A stretch of DNA of 64,000 nucleotides, from assembly GCA_018239715.1 (NCBI GenBank), contig JAFEGW010000016.1, forward strand, positions 1-64,000, written 5' to 3'. The stretch comes from Verrucomicrobiota bacterium (GTDB taxonomy: Bacteria; Chlamydiota; Chlamydiia; Chlamydiales; Rhabdochlamydiaceae). The notes below the pieces were generated by a model. It ran no database searches, had not been told where the DNA came from, and worked only from the letters and a program-made list of their open reading frames with translations. Of the stretch, positions 26,175 to 34,743 are shown piece after piece. A program made the position numbers and the translations under genes. How positions within the stretch are numbered: position 1 is the first letter of the stretch; each line of letters opens with the position of its first letter.

Positions 26175-27629
26175 ATGATCGAAGAAGATATTTTTACGCC
26201 CCTGAATCTCTTTTTTGCCGATCTGCATCAACCTCCGACCGAAAGCGAGAGGACATTTTATGCGGCGTTAATCGCAAGTGCGCAAGAAGGGCATCTTTGC
26301 CTAGATCTCGACCAAATAGCGTTGACCGATCCCGATTTAAAAATGAAAATTCTCCAGGGAGCTAAAACCGCATCGTCGCCTTATATCCGCCGGCAAGGAG
26401 CTCTTTGTTATCTCGAAAAAAACTATATGGATGAGACCCGCATTTTAAATCATCTACGTCAATTGTCTTTCCCAGTAAAGCCGCTTGACTTTCCTCCACC
26501 GGAAGGGTTGACAGCGGAGCAGCAGCAGGCGCTCGCAGTTGCCCTTTCCAATACCTTGTCGGTTATTGAGGGAGGACCTGGAACCGGTAAGACATTCCTG
26601 ACATCTCATCTTGTCAAAGCGATGGGATCCTCAGCGCGCATTATTTTGGCTGCACCTACAGGGAAAGCAGCGGCTCGGCTCAAGCAATTCAATCCCCACG
26701 CTACTTGCGGCACACTTCATTCCATTTTGGGTATTAAATCGCAGCGGCAATTAGCACGTGGAAGCTCTTACGTACAAGCTGATCTTATCATTATCGATGA
26801 ATCCTCCATGATCGATGCCAAGCTCCTCGCTTTCTTTTTAGGGTCGCTTCAAAGAGGACAGCGCGTGGTATTTTTAGGAGACGGCCATCAGCTTCCTCCC
26901 GTCGAATCAGGCAGCCTTTTTAGTGACCTTGTCGATCTTCTTCCCACGGCTCATCTAAACAAATGCCTTCGATCGGATCGGCTAGAAGTGTTGCAACTGG
27001 CCCAGCAAGTCTTGGCCGGTGAGGAAGTCCATCCGCACGAGCCGCTTTCCATCGATTTTATTCTTCGCAAAGCAGTAGACAACTTTCCTCATCCTTCTTC
27101 TGAAGAAATTATTTCCGACATTCATCGCTTTTGCATGTTATCTCCTATTCGCGAAGGGCCTTTCGGCGTCAATCAGTTGAATCAGCAGATTTTTCAGCTG
27201 TTATCTAAAAGAATGAAGCCCGAGGAGAAGCTGGCGGTCCCCATTTTAATTACCCGTACGGATTATGAAGCCGGCCTGTATAATGGAGAGGTCGGCATCT
27301 TATGGAGAGATCGTCAAAAACCGCTTTTTGCAGAATTCAATCAAAGAAAAATGCCTGCGAGCTTACTTCCTTCTTATGAATTAGGCTATGTTCTCTCGGT
27401 GCATAAAAGCCAAGGGAGCGAATTCGATCATGTAGTGGCTATCTTGCCTCCCGGTTCAGAGACTTTCGGACGCGAGGTGCTTTACACAGCGGTGACCAGA
27501 GCAAAACTTTCGGTGATTCTCTGTGGAAATGAAGAGACGGTTCAAAAAACCATCGGCTATTCTAGCCAGCGGCGATCAGGATTGAAGTTGAGATGGAATC
27601 AAAAGGGCCAACAGGAATTGGCCCTCTAA
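26175..27629 (+). CDS. recD: Exodeoxyribonuclease V subunit RecD
   Basis: The 5'-3' helicase subunit of RecBCD, 484 residues. Motif I is EGGPGTGKTFL, Walker B is IIIDESSMIDAKLL, motif III is FLGDGHQLPPVESG, and the C-terminal helicase motifs are LSVHKSQGSEFDHV and VLYTAVTRAK. It is shorter than E. coli RecD (about 600) but keeps the N-terminal region before the P-loop. It starts four bases after the recB stop. Having recC, recB and recD side by side completes the enzyme in one operon. Confidence 0.95.
   Translation: MIEEDIFTPLNLFFADLHQPPTESERTFYAALIASAQEGHLCLDLDQIALTDPDLKMKILQGAKTASSPYIRRQGALCYLEKNYMDETRILNHLRQLSFPVKPLDFPPPEGLTAEQQQALAVALSNTLSVIEGGPGTGKTFLTSHLVKAMGSSARIILAAPTGKAAARLKQFNPHATCGTLHSILGIKSQRQLARGSSYVQADLIIIDESSMIDAKLLAFFLGSLQRGQRVVFLGDGHQLPPVESGSLFSDLVDLLPTAHLNKCLRSDRLEVLQLAQQVLAGEEVHPHEPLSIDFILRKAVDNFPHPSSEEIISDIHRFCMLSPIREGPFGVNQLNQQIFQLLSKRMKPEEKLAVPILITRTDYEAGLYNGEVGILWRDRQKPLFAEFNQRKMPASLLPSYELGYVLSVHKSQGSEFDHVVAILPPGSETFGREVLYTAVTRAKLSVILCGNEETVQKTIGYSSQRRSGLKLRWNQKGQQELAL
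27605..27624 (-). terminator. Hairpin at the recD/rpsT convergence
   Basis: GGGCCAA at 27605-27611 and TTGGCCC at 27618-27624 form a perfect 7-bp stem with a six-base loop inside the last codons of recD. On the minus strand it is followed by TTTT, so it most likely ends the rpsT transcript. Confidence 0.5.
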
Positions 27630-27645
27630 AGAGTGAATCGCAAAA

Positions 27646-27951
27646 TTACGCGATTTTTGCCGCTAAACGGGACTTTGTGCGGGCAGCTTTATTGAGTTTA
27701 AAGCGGCCTGTTTTAACGCCTTTGTCCATTAAGCTGTAAAGAGCATCGAGTTTTTGTTTCATAGCGGTTTTATCGCCTTTCGAAACAGCTTCCTCAAAAG
27801 AGCGGACAGCTGTGGTAACTGTCGCTTTAAAGCTGCGATTGAGAATACGCGCTTTCAAACTTTGCTTATCTCGCTTTTGTGCAGACGAGATACGGCCATT
27901 TTTCTTTTTCTCTGCTGGCGCTGCTCCGCCGGCTTTTTTTTCTTCTGCCAT
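27646..27951 (-). CDS. rpsT: Ribosomal protein S20
   Basis: A basic 101-residue primary-binding protein of the small ribosomal subunit. The core from NGRISSAQKRDKQSLKARILNRSFKATVTT to the C-terminal KLNKAARTKSRLAAKI is typical of S20; the first 17 residues form an Ala/Glu/Lys extension seen in some lineages. It lies beside the CoiA-like and rpoD genes, as I recall for C. trachomatis (CT615-CT617), with two extra genes inserted between here. Confidence 0.95.
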   Translation of the reverse strand: MAEEKKAGGAAPAEKKKNGRISSAQKRDKQSLKARILNRSFKATVTTAVRSFEEAVSKGDKTAMKQKLDALYSLMDKGVKTGRFKLNKAARTKSRLAAKIA

Positions 27952-27982
27952 AAATATCCTTAACCTTTAAAATCACTAAATT

Positions 27983-28543
27983 ATGAATTTTCTAAGGTTT
28001 AAATTCAATGATTCTATCCTCAGCCGCTTCCAAAACAGCGATTTTGTCCGCAATTCAGGCTTCTTTCGTGCTTTTCAAAACTTCTCTAATTTGCCTATAA
28101 TTAGCAGGTTAAGAGGGTCTTTTCTCCTTTGGATAGCAGGATTTTTAACGGCCGGGTTTTTAATCAGCGCTTCCTTGGATATCTGGAAGTACTCTCGGCT
28201 ACAGGAGGAAACTGCTGCTCAGGTTTACAAATGGAAGATTGTTGAAAAATCATCATCCCAATTTGCCCTGAAGGCTTCTTATGCCTTTGTTTATCAAGGA
28301 AAGACCTATCAAGGTAAAACCCGCTTTTCAAAGCCTTATCACCTTAACCGCCTAAGCGCCGACAGACAAGTAAATATTTTAAAACAAAAAAATTGGACCG
28401 TCTATGTCCAGCCGGGTCATCCGGAGCATTCTACTCTTGAGAGAGTTTTTCCATTAAAAAAATGTATTTATAGTTTAATGATATTCAGCATTTATCTTTA
28501 CTTTGTTTACCTCCGATTACACTTGAGAAAGGGCCTGATTTAA
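27983..28543 (+). CDS. DUF3592-like membrane protein, 186 aa
   Basis: One membrane helix at about residues 46-64 (SFLLWIAGFLTAGFLISASL), a beta-rich extracytoplasmic region, and a second helix at about 158-176 near the C-terminus. The middle reads YAFVYQGKTYQGKTRF and VYVQPGHPEHSTLE, which fits the DUF3592 pattern (Y-x-F-x-x-x-G-x-x-Y and V-Y-x-N/Q-P). Function is unknown. Its ATG is divergent from rpsT by 31 bases and lacks a clear ribosome-binding site, so the start is uncertain. Confidence 0.6.
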   Translation: MNFLRFKFNDSILSRFQNSDFVRNSGFFRAFQNFSNLPIISRLRGSFLLWIAGFLTAGFLISASLDIWKYSRLQEETAAQVYKWKIVEKSSSQFALKASYAFVYQGKTYQGKTRFSKPYHLNRLSADRQVNILKQKNWTVYVQPGHPEHSTLERVFPLKKCIYSLMIFSIYLYFVYLRLHLRKGLI

Positions 28544-28660
28544 AATAATAACTTTACAAGTTATATATAATCAATATTTTACATATAATTATATTTTATT
28601 ATTTAGTATAATTATTAATGTATTAATAGACTTAATATTATAATAAGAGGTTTATGTTTT
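28544..28660. promoter_or_regulatory. Extremely AT-rich upstream region
   Basis: This 117-base gap is almost entirely A and T with many TATAAT-like words (for example TATAAT, TATTAAT, TTATAATAA), ending in AAGAGG about ten bases before the ATG at 28661. It is the most AT-rich stretch in the window and probably contains the promoter of the next gene with an UP-element-like or nucleoid-protein target. The exact -10 box cannot be chosen. Confidence 0.5.
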
Positions 28661-29173
28661 ATGGCATTAAAAATCGCATTGAATTTAGGAGAGAGTCTTG
28701 GACTCGCGACTCCCCAAACAAATGTCTCTATGCTAGATGAGAAAGTTCAGAACTTTGTGTATACTGAATTCCCAAAGACGGCTAGAGAGTTAGTAGCAAA
28801 TCCCCAGCAATATAACATTTCAGATGTTGTGACTCTCTTGGGACAAGCATTAGTAACCCAAGTAGTTGCTTTTTTCTTTGGAGATACTAAAGAAACAGCT
28901 CAAGAATTGGAAATGCTCCAGAAGAAATTTACGCAAGCCATGTTCTTTCTAGCTTACCGAAATTCCAATCAGAAGGACAAAGCTAACGATGAGTTAGTAG
29001 TCCGTGCTTACAATTCTCTATTCAATAGTGAATCTAAGGGATTCAAGAAAAAAGAAGAATTTGAAAGCGGAATTGATCAAGTGCTAGCTGGTCAGCTCAA
29101 TGTAATGGGTATGTTCGTTGAAACAGAAAAAGCTTCAGCAAAGCCCTTCACTCCTGTTTTCACGATTGAATAA
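28661..29173 (+). CDS. Hypothetical soluble protein, 170 aa
   Basis: Not recognised. The protein is mainly helical, acidic to neutral, without signal peptide or membrane segments. It starts ALKIALNLGESLGL, has a hydrophobic patch VTLLGQALVTQVVAFFFGD near residue 70, and ends in KPFTPVFTIE. The AT-rich leader suggests a strongly or developmentally expressed gene. A type III effector or an accessory regulator is possible but nothing in the sequence decides this. It converges on the CoiA-like gene with 13 bases between the stops. Confidence 0.6.
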   Translation: MALKIALNLGESLGLATPQTNVSMLDEKVQNFVYTEFPKTARELVANPQQYNISDVVTLLGQALVTQVVAFFFGDTKETAQELEMLQKKFTQAMFFLAYRNSNQKDKANDELVVRAYNSLFNSESKGFKKKEEFESGIDQVLAGQLNVMGMFVETEKASAKPFTPVFTIE

Positions 29174-29186
29174 GAGCTCTTGATTC

Positions 29187-29939
29187 TCAAGTACAGCTCT
29201 CAAGAAGTCTATAAAGTAAAAATTTATAGGCTTCTTTCCATTGGATCCACCTGCGAGCCCTTCGATACCGTCTTTCAATTTTTTTGAGATAGACTAACTC
29301 CTTTTTGCCCGTTCGATGGAAAAGATCTCCCTGGAACGATAGGGACCACGCTCTAGAGAAAAGCGACTCTAAAGGTTTTTTTAGGGGCTTGGTTAAGTCA
29401 ACCCCGATCTTGGGTCCGCGGAAAACGCGGCGAGAGTTTTGACAGACGTCAAATTGGTCATAGAAGCTTCTGCCATCGGTAAAAAAGGTGGCGGTGTGGG
29501 TTCTCAGATACGCTTCGGCAGGAGAAAGGCGCATCCGGTTATATCTTCGGTCATGCAGGATCCATACCGGCGTAAAGCCCTGTTTCAAATAATCTTCATT
29601 ACGGCTTTTTGCTTCTTGCAACGAAAGAGGCGAACATTGGACTTCAAAAACAATTTTTTGTTCATCCCAACAGGCGTCTGCGATGCGATCAGGGAACTTT
29701 TTCTCGAGAGATAAGCGGGGGATCAGCGATTTTAGATGGAGCTGGATCTGCAAATGTGCTAAACTTTTACCATGCTGACGGCAAGAAGCGGGGCGACGCA
29801 CGTGGTAAAAATGAGTTTGACGTCTTTCCCCTCCTCTTTTTCGTACCAAGCCATGACATTCAGGGCAGACATAGGACTGATCCCGAGCGGCATGAGAAGC
29901 TAAAATAAGAGAAGACTTGTCTAAAGCATACAGTTGCAT
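29187..29939 (-). CDS. CoiA-like competence/nuclease protein, 250 aa
   Basis: A CoiA-family protein, associated with natural competence and recombination in Gram-positive bacteria and with a restriction-endonuclease-like fold. An N-terminal zinc-ribbon-like [15 protein letters not shown] and HFYHVRR precede the nuclease core: [21 protein letters not shown] supplies D and E-x-Q, then [16 protein letters not shown]. The start at 29939 ([10 protein letters not shown]) is chosen because it matches the family N-terminus; the open frame runs on upstream through the start region of rpoD. The gene is divergent from rpoD, 42 bases apart. Confidence 0.8.
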   Translation of the reverse strand: MQLYALDKSSLILASHAARDQSYVCPECHGLVRKRGGERRQTHFYHVRRPASCRQHGKSLAHLQIQLHLKSLIPRLSLEKKFPDRIADACWDEQKIVFEVQCSPLSLQEAKSRNEDYLKQGFTPVWILHDRRYNRMRLSPAEAYLRTHTATFFTDGRSFYDQFDVCQNSRRVFRGPKIGVDLTKPLKKPLESLFSRAWSLSFQGDLFHRTGKKELVYLKKIERRYRRARRWIQWKEAYKFLLYRLLESCT

Positions 29940-29981
29940 ATTGACAACAAGGCCTTTTCCGAACAAAATCTTAAGAATTGC

Positions 29982-31646
29982 ATGAGTAAAGGAAATTTTT
30001 CCAACGTTTTTACACAGCAGCATCAGCAGAAGATCGAAGAGCTCGTAGCCCTTGCGAAAGAGCAAGGCTACATCACGTATGAAGAGATCAACGAAATTTT
30101 GCCGATGAGCTTCGACTCGCCTGAGCAAATCGACCAAGTGTTGATTTTCTTAAGCGGCATGGACATTCAAGTCCAAAACCAAGCGGAAGTCGAGCGTCAA
30201 AAAGAACGGAAGAAAGAGGCCAAAGAACTCGAAGGCATGACGAAAAGGCCTGAAGGGACTTCCGATGACCCGGTCCGGATGTACCTCAAAGAAATGGGCT
30301 CAGTTCCTCTCCTCACTCGTGAAGAAGAAGTCGAAATTTCCAAGAGGATCGAAAAAGCTCAGATCCAAATCGAAAAAATCATCATGCGCTTCCGTTACTC
30401 GACGCGCGAAGCTATTTCAATTGCTAATTACCTTATTCAGAATAAAGAGCGGTTTGACAAAGTCATTACGGAAAAAGAAGTGGCGGATAAAGCCCATTAT
30501 TCCAGTGTTCTTCCTAAGCTTGCAGGGCTCCTGAAGCAAGAAGACGCCATTTTAGAAAACTATTTTCTCCAGCTCCGGGACCCCAATCTCAAGAAAACTG
30601 ACAAAGCTAAGATCTTAGAGGACATCGAAAAATGCCGCATCCGTACGCAAGCTTATTTGCGCCAGATGCATATCCGGCATAATATTATCGAAGATTTCGG
30701 CGAAGTGATCATGACCGCCTATGATCGATTCCTTTCGCTTGAAAAAGAGATGCAGGAATTGATTCCAAGGGCAGAGAAAAATAAATTCGCCGCTGCCAAG
30801 CTCGTGGCTATTCAGCGAAAACTTTTAAAACGTGAACTCGCCGCAGGCCGGACTTTAGATGAATTTAAAAAAGACGTCCGCATGCTCCAACGTTGGATGG
30901 ACAAGAGCCAAGAAGCGAAACGGGAAATGGTCGAATCTAACCTTCGCCTCGTGATCTCGATTGCGAAGAAATATACCAACCGCGGTCTTTCCTTCCTTGA
31001 TCTTATCCAAGAAGGGAACATGGGCCTGATGAAGGCGGTGGAAAAATTCGAGTACCGCCGAGGTTATAAATTCTCGACTTATGCGACCTGGTGGATCCGG
31101 CAAGCAGTCACCCGTGCCATTGCTGACCAAGCTCGCACGATCCGTATTCCTGTCCACATGATCGAAACGATCAATAAAGTCTTGCGCGGCGCGAAAAAAC
31201 TGATGATGGAAACAGGCCGTGAGCCGACGCCTGAAGAGCTCGCTAACGAACTGGGCCTGACACCTGAGCGTATCCGTGAAATTTATAAAATCGCCCAGCA
31301 TCCGATCTCTCTCCAAGCTGAAGTCGGCGATGGCGGCGAGAGCCAATTCGGTGATTTCCTGGAAGATACTTCCACGGAGTCTCCTGCAGAAGCGACCGGT
31401 TATTCGATCTTGAAAGACAAGATGAATGAAGTCCTCTCTACGCTTACAGATCGTGAGAGAACCGTCTTGATCGAACGTTTTGGACTCTTAGATGGGAAAC
31501 CCAAGACTCTCGAAGAAGTGGGGCTCCGATTCAAAGTGACTCGCGAACGCGTCCGTCAAATTGAAGCGAAGGCTTTACGCAAAATGCGCCATCCTACTCG
31601 CTCCAAACAGCTTCAAGCGTTCCTCGATCTCTTAGAAGGCGAATAG
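29982..31646 (+). CDS. rpoD: Primary RNA polymerase sigma factor (sigma66)
   Basis: The housekeeping sigma factor. Region 1.1 is at the N-terminus ([23 protein letters not shown]), region 1.2 is [25 protein letters not shown], the non-conserved region follows, then region 2 ([37 protein letters not shown] and [19 protein letters not shown]), region 3, and region 4.2 ([24 protein letters not shown]). The ATG at 29982 gives 554 residues; the frame extends to a TTG at 29934 without a better ribosome-binding site. Confidence 0.96.
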   Translation: MSKGNFSNVFTQQHQQKIEELVALAKEQGYITYEEINEILPMSFDSPEQIDQVLIFLSGMDIQVQNQAEVERQKERKKEAKELEGMTKRPEGTSDDPVRMYLKEMGSVPLLTREEEVEISKRIEKAQIQIEKIIMRFRYSTREAISIANYLIQNKERFDKVITEKEVADKAHYSSVLPKLAGLLKQEDAILENYFLQLRDPNLKKTDKAKILEDIEKCRIRTQAYLRQMHIRHNIIEDFGEVIMTAYDRFLSLEKEMQELIPRAEKNKFAAAKLVAIQRKLLKRELAAGRTLDEFKKDVRMLQRWMDKSQEAKREMVESNLRLVISIAKKYTNRGLSFLDLIQEGNMGLMKAVEKFEYRRGYKFSTYATWWIRQAVTRAIADQARTIRIPVHMIETINKVLRGAKKLMMETGREPTPEELANELGLTPERIREIYKIAQHPISLQAEVGDGGESQFGDFLEDTSTESPAEATGYSILKDKMNEVLSTLTDRERTVLIERFGLLDGKPKTLEEVGLRFKVTRERVRQIEAKALRKMRHPTRSKQLQAFLDLLEGE

Positions 31647-31809
31647 CAATTGCCCCTTTCCTTTGTGCCCTGCATTGGAAGCTAGTCACACCGGTCAGCA
31701 TAGCCAGCAAAAAATCGTTTTGGAATAGAAATAAATCCGGCTCAATAAAATGAGGCATATTTACATCTGATGATATGTTTTATGCTGAAAGTTTTTTATC
31801 GAAAAGACT

Positions 31810-31882
31810 TGGAGCGTAGCGGGTTCGAACCGCTGACCTCCACAATGCCATTGTGGCGCTCTACCAACTGAGCTAACGCCCC
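31810..31882 (-). tRNA. tRNA-Ala (anticodon GGC)
   Basis: A 73-base cloverleaf on the minus strand: acceptor GGGGCGT paired with ACGCTCC, D arm with AGCTCAGTTGGTAGAGC, anticodon stem CCACA/TGTGG around the loop ATGGCAT (anticodon GGC), and T arm with GGTTCGAACC. CCA is not encoded. TAGAAT about 16 bases upstream on the minus strand, with TTGGAA before it, may be the promoter. Confidence 0.97.
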
Positions 31883-31939
31883 ATATGAGGGGACAATCAT
31901 TCTAAAAGGTTTATCGTTTTTCCAACAGCAAAAAGCCTC

Positions 31940-32025
31940 GGAGGGTGTTTCGAATAAAAATTTTGACCGATAAGGGGCCCAAATAATCCCCAAAACGGTG
32001 AAATGTTTTATTCGAAACACCCCCC
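31940..32025. repeat. MITE-like element with about 20-bp terminal inverted repeats
   Basis: GGAGGGTGTTTCGAATAAAA at 31940-31959 is repeated inverted at 32006-32025 with one mismatch. The interior also pairs imperfectly (ATTTTGACCG with CGGTGAAAT, and GGGG with CCCC), so the whole 86 bases can fold into a long hairpin. It contains no gene. It lies between tRNA-Ala and the aminotransferase gene. No clear target-site duplication is visible. Confidence 0.6.
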
Positions 32026-32064
32026 CAATTGCAGAATTTCCTTTTAGACTCTATATACAGGGAC

Positions 32065-33267
32065 ATGGGCAAGTTATTTTTTCACCATGTTGCGTCTGCG
32101 CCGCAAGATTCCATTTTTGGACTGACCGCTCTGTTTGAAGCAGATCCTCGTCCTGAAAAAATCAATCTAAGCGTGGGGCAATATCGGAACGATCAACTAG
32201 TCACACCTGTCTTGGAATCGGTCAAGCTAGCAGAGACTTTTTTGCAGAGAGAAGAAGAGTCGAAAGAATATTTACCCATTGCTGGAGATCCTTCTTATAT
32301 CAATAGAGTCGGAGCATTGGTTTTTGGCGATTTTTTCTGGGCGGCAGAAGGCAAACGCATCTGTGGGGTTCAGGCTCTAGGAGGGACTGGAGCTCTCAGG
32401 TTAGGGGGAGAGTTTCTCAAGCAGGAAGTGGGCGAAAGGGTTGCCATATCGGATCCGACATGGCCCAACCATCGAGGCGTTTTTTCCCGGTGCGGAATGG
32501 TGGTCGAAGCTTACCCGTATTACGACCTGAGAAAGAATGTCCAAGAGTTTGAGCGGATGTATCAATACCTAAAGAACTTGACCCCCGGAACCATCGTCAT
32601 TCTTCATCCCTGCTGCCATAATCCCACGGGTGCGGATCTTTCTTTAGATCAGTGGAAAGTGCTCTTAAAGCTTTTTAAAGAAAATGGGCTGCTGCCTTTC
32701 TTTGACTTTGCTTATCAAGGCTTAGGCCGTTCCATCGAGGAAGATGCAGAGGCCATACGACTCTTTGCCGCAGAAGGGATGGAAATGCTGGTGGCTTGCT
32801 CTCAGTCGAAAAATTTTGGGCTTTACTCTGAGCGCGTCGGAGCTCTTTTTGTCGTGACTGAATCGGAAGAGACTCAAGCAGCTGTGATGACAAAACTTCA
32901 AACGATTGTCCGGACTAATTATTCTAATCCACCGCGTCATGGAAGTTCGATCATTGCCCACATTCTTTCAACGCCTGTCTTAAAACAGATATGGAAGCAA
33001 GAAGTGGAAGCGATGAATAAGCGGATCGAAAGATTGCGCCACCGATTAGTCGAAGAGCTGGTGCCCCGCTCCCGTCAAAAAGATTACCGGTTTCTGGCGC
33101 AGCGTGTCGGAATGTTCTGCTTTACAGGCCTGAAAAAGGAAGAAGTCGTGCGGTTGCAGAAAGACTTTGCCATTTACATGACGATGGACGGACGCATCAA
33201 CATCGCTGGATTATCGGACCAAAATCTTACAGCCGTTGTCCATGCTTTGATCGAAGTCGGGGCGTAA
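32065..33267 (+). CDS. Aspartate/aromatic aminotransferase (class I)
   Basis: A PLP-dependent transaminase of the AspC/TyrB type, 400 residues, which exchanges amino groups between aspartate or aromatic amino acids and 2-oxoglutarate. Visible landmarks: INLSVGQYRND, HPCCHNPTGADL, FFDFAYQGLG and the PLP lysine in CSQSKNFGLYSERVG, with R-x-G for phosphate binding. The ATG at 32065 aligns with the E. coli N-terminus; the frame opens earlier at a TTG at 32029 next to the inverted-repeat element. It precedes mreC, as I recall for the tyrB-mreC order in C. trachomatis. Confidence 0.9.
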   Translation: MGKLFFHHVASAPQDSIFGLTALFEADPRPEKINLSVGQYRNDQLVTPVLESVKLAETFLQREEESKEYLPIAGDPSYINRVGALVFGDFFWAAEGKRICGVQALGGTGALRLGGEFLKQEVGERVAISDPTWPNHRGVFSRCGMVVEAYPYYDLRKNVQEFERMYQYLKNLTPGTIVILHPCCHNPTGADLSLDQWKVLLKLFKENGLLPFFDFAYQGLGRSIEEDAEAIRLFAAEGMEMLVACSQSKNFGLYSERVGALFVVTESEETQAAVMTKLQTIVRTNYSNPPRHGSSIIAHILSTPVLKQIWKQEVEAMNKRIERLRHRLVEELVPRSRQKDYRFLAQRVGMFCFTGLKKEEVVRLQKDFAIYMTMDGRINIAGLSDQNLTAVVHALIEVGA

Positions 33268-33294
33268 GCCTTGTTCTTTTAAGTAGAGCATCGT

Positions 33295-34437
33295 ATGCTG
33301 GAATTTGTGAAGCGCTACACCTATATTTTCATTGCCCTTTTTATTTTATGCCAGCTCAGCCTGCCTAGTTCTGCGTCGGATAGGCTTCGCTCTATTTCGG
33401 TTGCGGCGCTATCTCCCTCCTGGCATTTTTTTTCTCATCTGAAAGAACGGTGTCTCAAATTGGCTGCGATCCTTCCCTCCGGGGGTGCCTCTCCTCATGT
33501 CCAACGAGAGATCGACTCGATGCGGCTGGAAAATTACAACCTCCGCAACCAATTGGAGTTACTAAAAGCCCAAGTCGATCTCGAGAAATTAGCTGTGGAG
33601 GAAGCAGAGCTTTTAAAATATTTTGCCCAGGATCAAGCTTATGCGAAGAGAAGGAAAGCAGAAATTTTCCGCTTGGTCGACCTGTATGCACCGGCCCTTG
33701 TTGGGAAGGTGATTTTCCGCGAGTCGGGTTCTTGGAACAGCTCCTTTTGGATTAATTTGGGCGAGACGACGAACCAAGCCTTAGGTAAGACTCTGATTGC
33801 AAAAAATAGTCCTGTGGTTTTGGGGACTTCCGTGCTAGGGATTGTCGAATATGTCGGAAAGCACCGCTCCAGAGTCAGGCTTATCACCGATTCGAGCATT
33901 GTGCCGTCGGTGAGAGTTTTGAGGGGTAATGAACAAAAACGTGTGATGGAAGAGCATGCGCGAAAACTTCTCGAGCTTATCGAGGGTTGCGAAGAAATTC
34001 CGAAAGATCAGCCGCTTAGAAAAGAGTTGAGCCAAATGGTTAAAAATTTGCATAGGGGCAAAGAAAGTTTTTATCTGGCGAAAGGAGAAATGCGAGGAAT
34101 GCGCAGCCCTCTCTTTCGCTCTAGACAGGTTTTGCTGCAAGGGGTCGGGTTTAATTGCGATTTTGAAGATGAGGAAAGCCCTAGCCGCGATCTTAGATCG
34201 GGAAAGCTTATCGATGCAGCGTCTTCTCCAGAAATGGCTTTAGTCAAAATAGGCGACATTCTTATCACCACGGGCATGGATGGGATTTTTCCTGCAGGCC
34301 TCCGAGTCGGACAGGTGACCAAAGTCTATCCTCTACGAGAAGGCTCATCCTCTTATGAGCTCGATGCTCTTCCCTTGATGGGGAATTTTGATCATCTTTC
34401 TTATGTCTCGGTTCTTCCGCCCTTAGAGGGTGTTTAA
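33295..34437 (+). CDS. mreC: Rod-shape-determining protein MreC
   Basis: An inner-membrane protein that organises the cell-wall elongation machinery together with MreB; in chlamydiae MreB acts in division. One N-terminal helix (YTYIFIALFILCQLSL), a coiled coil near residues 75-110 (VQREIDSMRLENYNLRNQLELLK), then the beta-barrel periplasmic domain (SSFWINLGETTNQALGKTLI, SVLGIVEYVGKHRSRVRLITD, GDILITTGMDGIFPAGLRVGQV). An insert of about 90 residues separates the two barrel halves. No mreB or mreD gene is in the window. Confidence 0.92.
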   Translation: MLEFVKRYTYIFIALFILCQLSLPSSASDRLRSISVAALSPSWHFFSHLKERCLKLAAILPSGGASPHVQREIDSMRLENYNLRNQLELLKAQVDLEKLAVEEAELLKYFAQDQAYAKRRKAEIFRLVDLYAPALVGKVIFRESGSWNSSFWINLGETTNQALGKTLIAKNSPVVLGTSVLGIVEYVGKHRSRVRLITDSSIVPSVRVLRGNEQKRVMEEHARKLLELIEGCEEIPKDQPLRKELSQMVKNLHRGKESFYLAKGEMRGMRSPLFRSRQVLLQGVGFNCDFEDEESPSRDLRSGKLIDAASSPEMALVKIGDILITTGMDGIFPAGLRVGQVTKVYPLREGSSSYELDALPLMGNFDHLSYVSVLPPLEGV

Positions 34438-34469
34438 TCCTTCTTAGACTCGCACGTTGAGTAAACTCG

Positions 34470-34498
34470 TTGACGAAGAAGTCTCTTTTTTCTATCCT
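34470..34498 (+). promoter_or_regulatory. Sigma70-type promoter for the small secreted protein
   Basis: TTGACG at 34470-34475 and TATCCT at 34493-34498 have a 17-base spacer. The ATG at 34523 follows about 25 bases later with GGAGG in place. Confidence 0.5.
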
Positions 34499-34522
34499 TC
34501 GCATAAAAAATGGAGGTTCATC

Positions 34523-34705
34523 ATGACACTCAGATTATTAGCTCTTGCTCTGTGTATGTTTTGCGGAATGTCTTTTCTCTCTGCCAATGAAGAAGCTGAG
34601 GAACAAGATGTGGAGATAACGGAAGAAGTCGCTGAAGCTGAGGATGTGGTTGATTTAGAAAAAACTGAAAAAACAAAAAAACCTGGCTGCGGCTGCCATC
34701 CATAA
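34523..34705 (+). CDS. Small secreted acidic protein with Cys-rich tail, 60 aa
   Basis: A signal peptide (LRLLALALCMFCGMSFLSA) is followed by a very acidic stretch rich in Glu, Val and Asp, then a basic KTEKTKKPGCGCHP ending. The mature protein has about 40 residues and is probably unstructured; the GCGC-HP end could bind metal or form disulfides. GGAGG seven bases before the ATG fixes this start, whereas the open frame extends 66 bases upstream over the promoter. No family recognised. Confidence 0.65.
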   Translation: MTLRLLALALCMFCGMSFLSANEEAEEQDVEITEEVAEAEDVVDLEKTEKTKKPGCGCHP

Positions 34706-34743
34706 TTGATCCAGAAGGGATCCCAGAATGGATCTAGGGGGCT

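Noticed and set aside
34457-34522. Upstream extension of the small secreted protein
   Set aside because: It crosses the promoter boxes and would bury the signal peptide; GGAGG supports the ATG at 34523.
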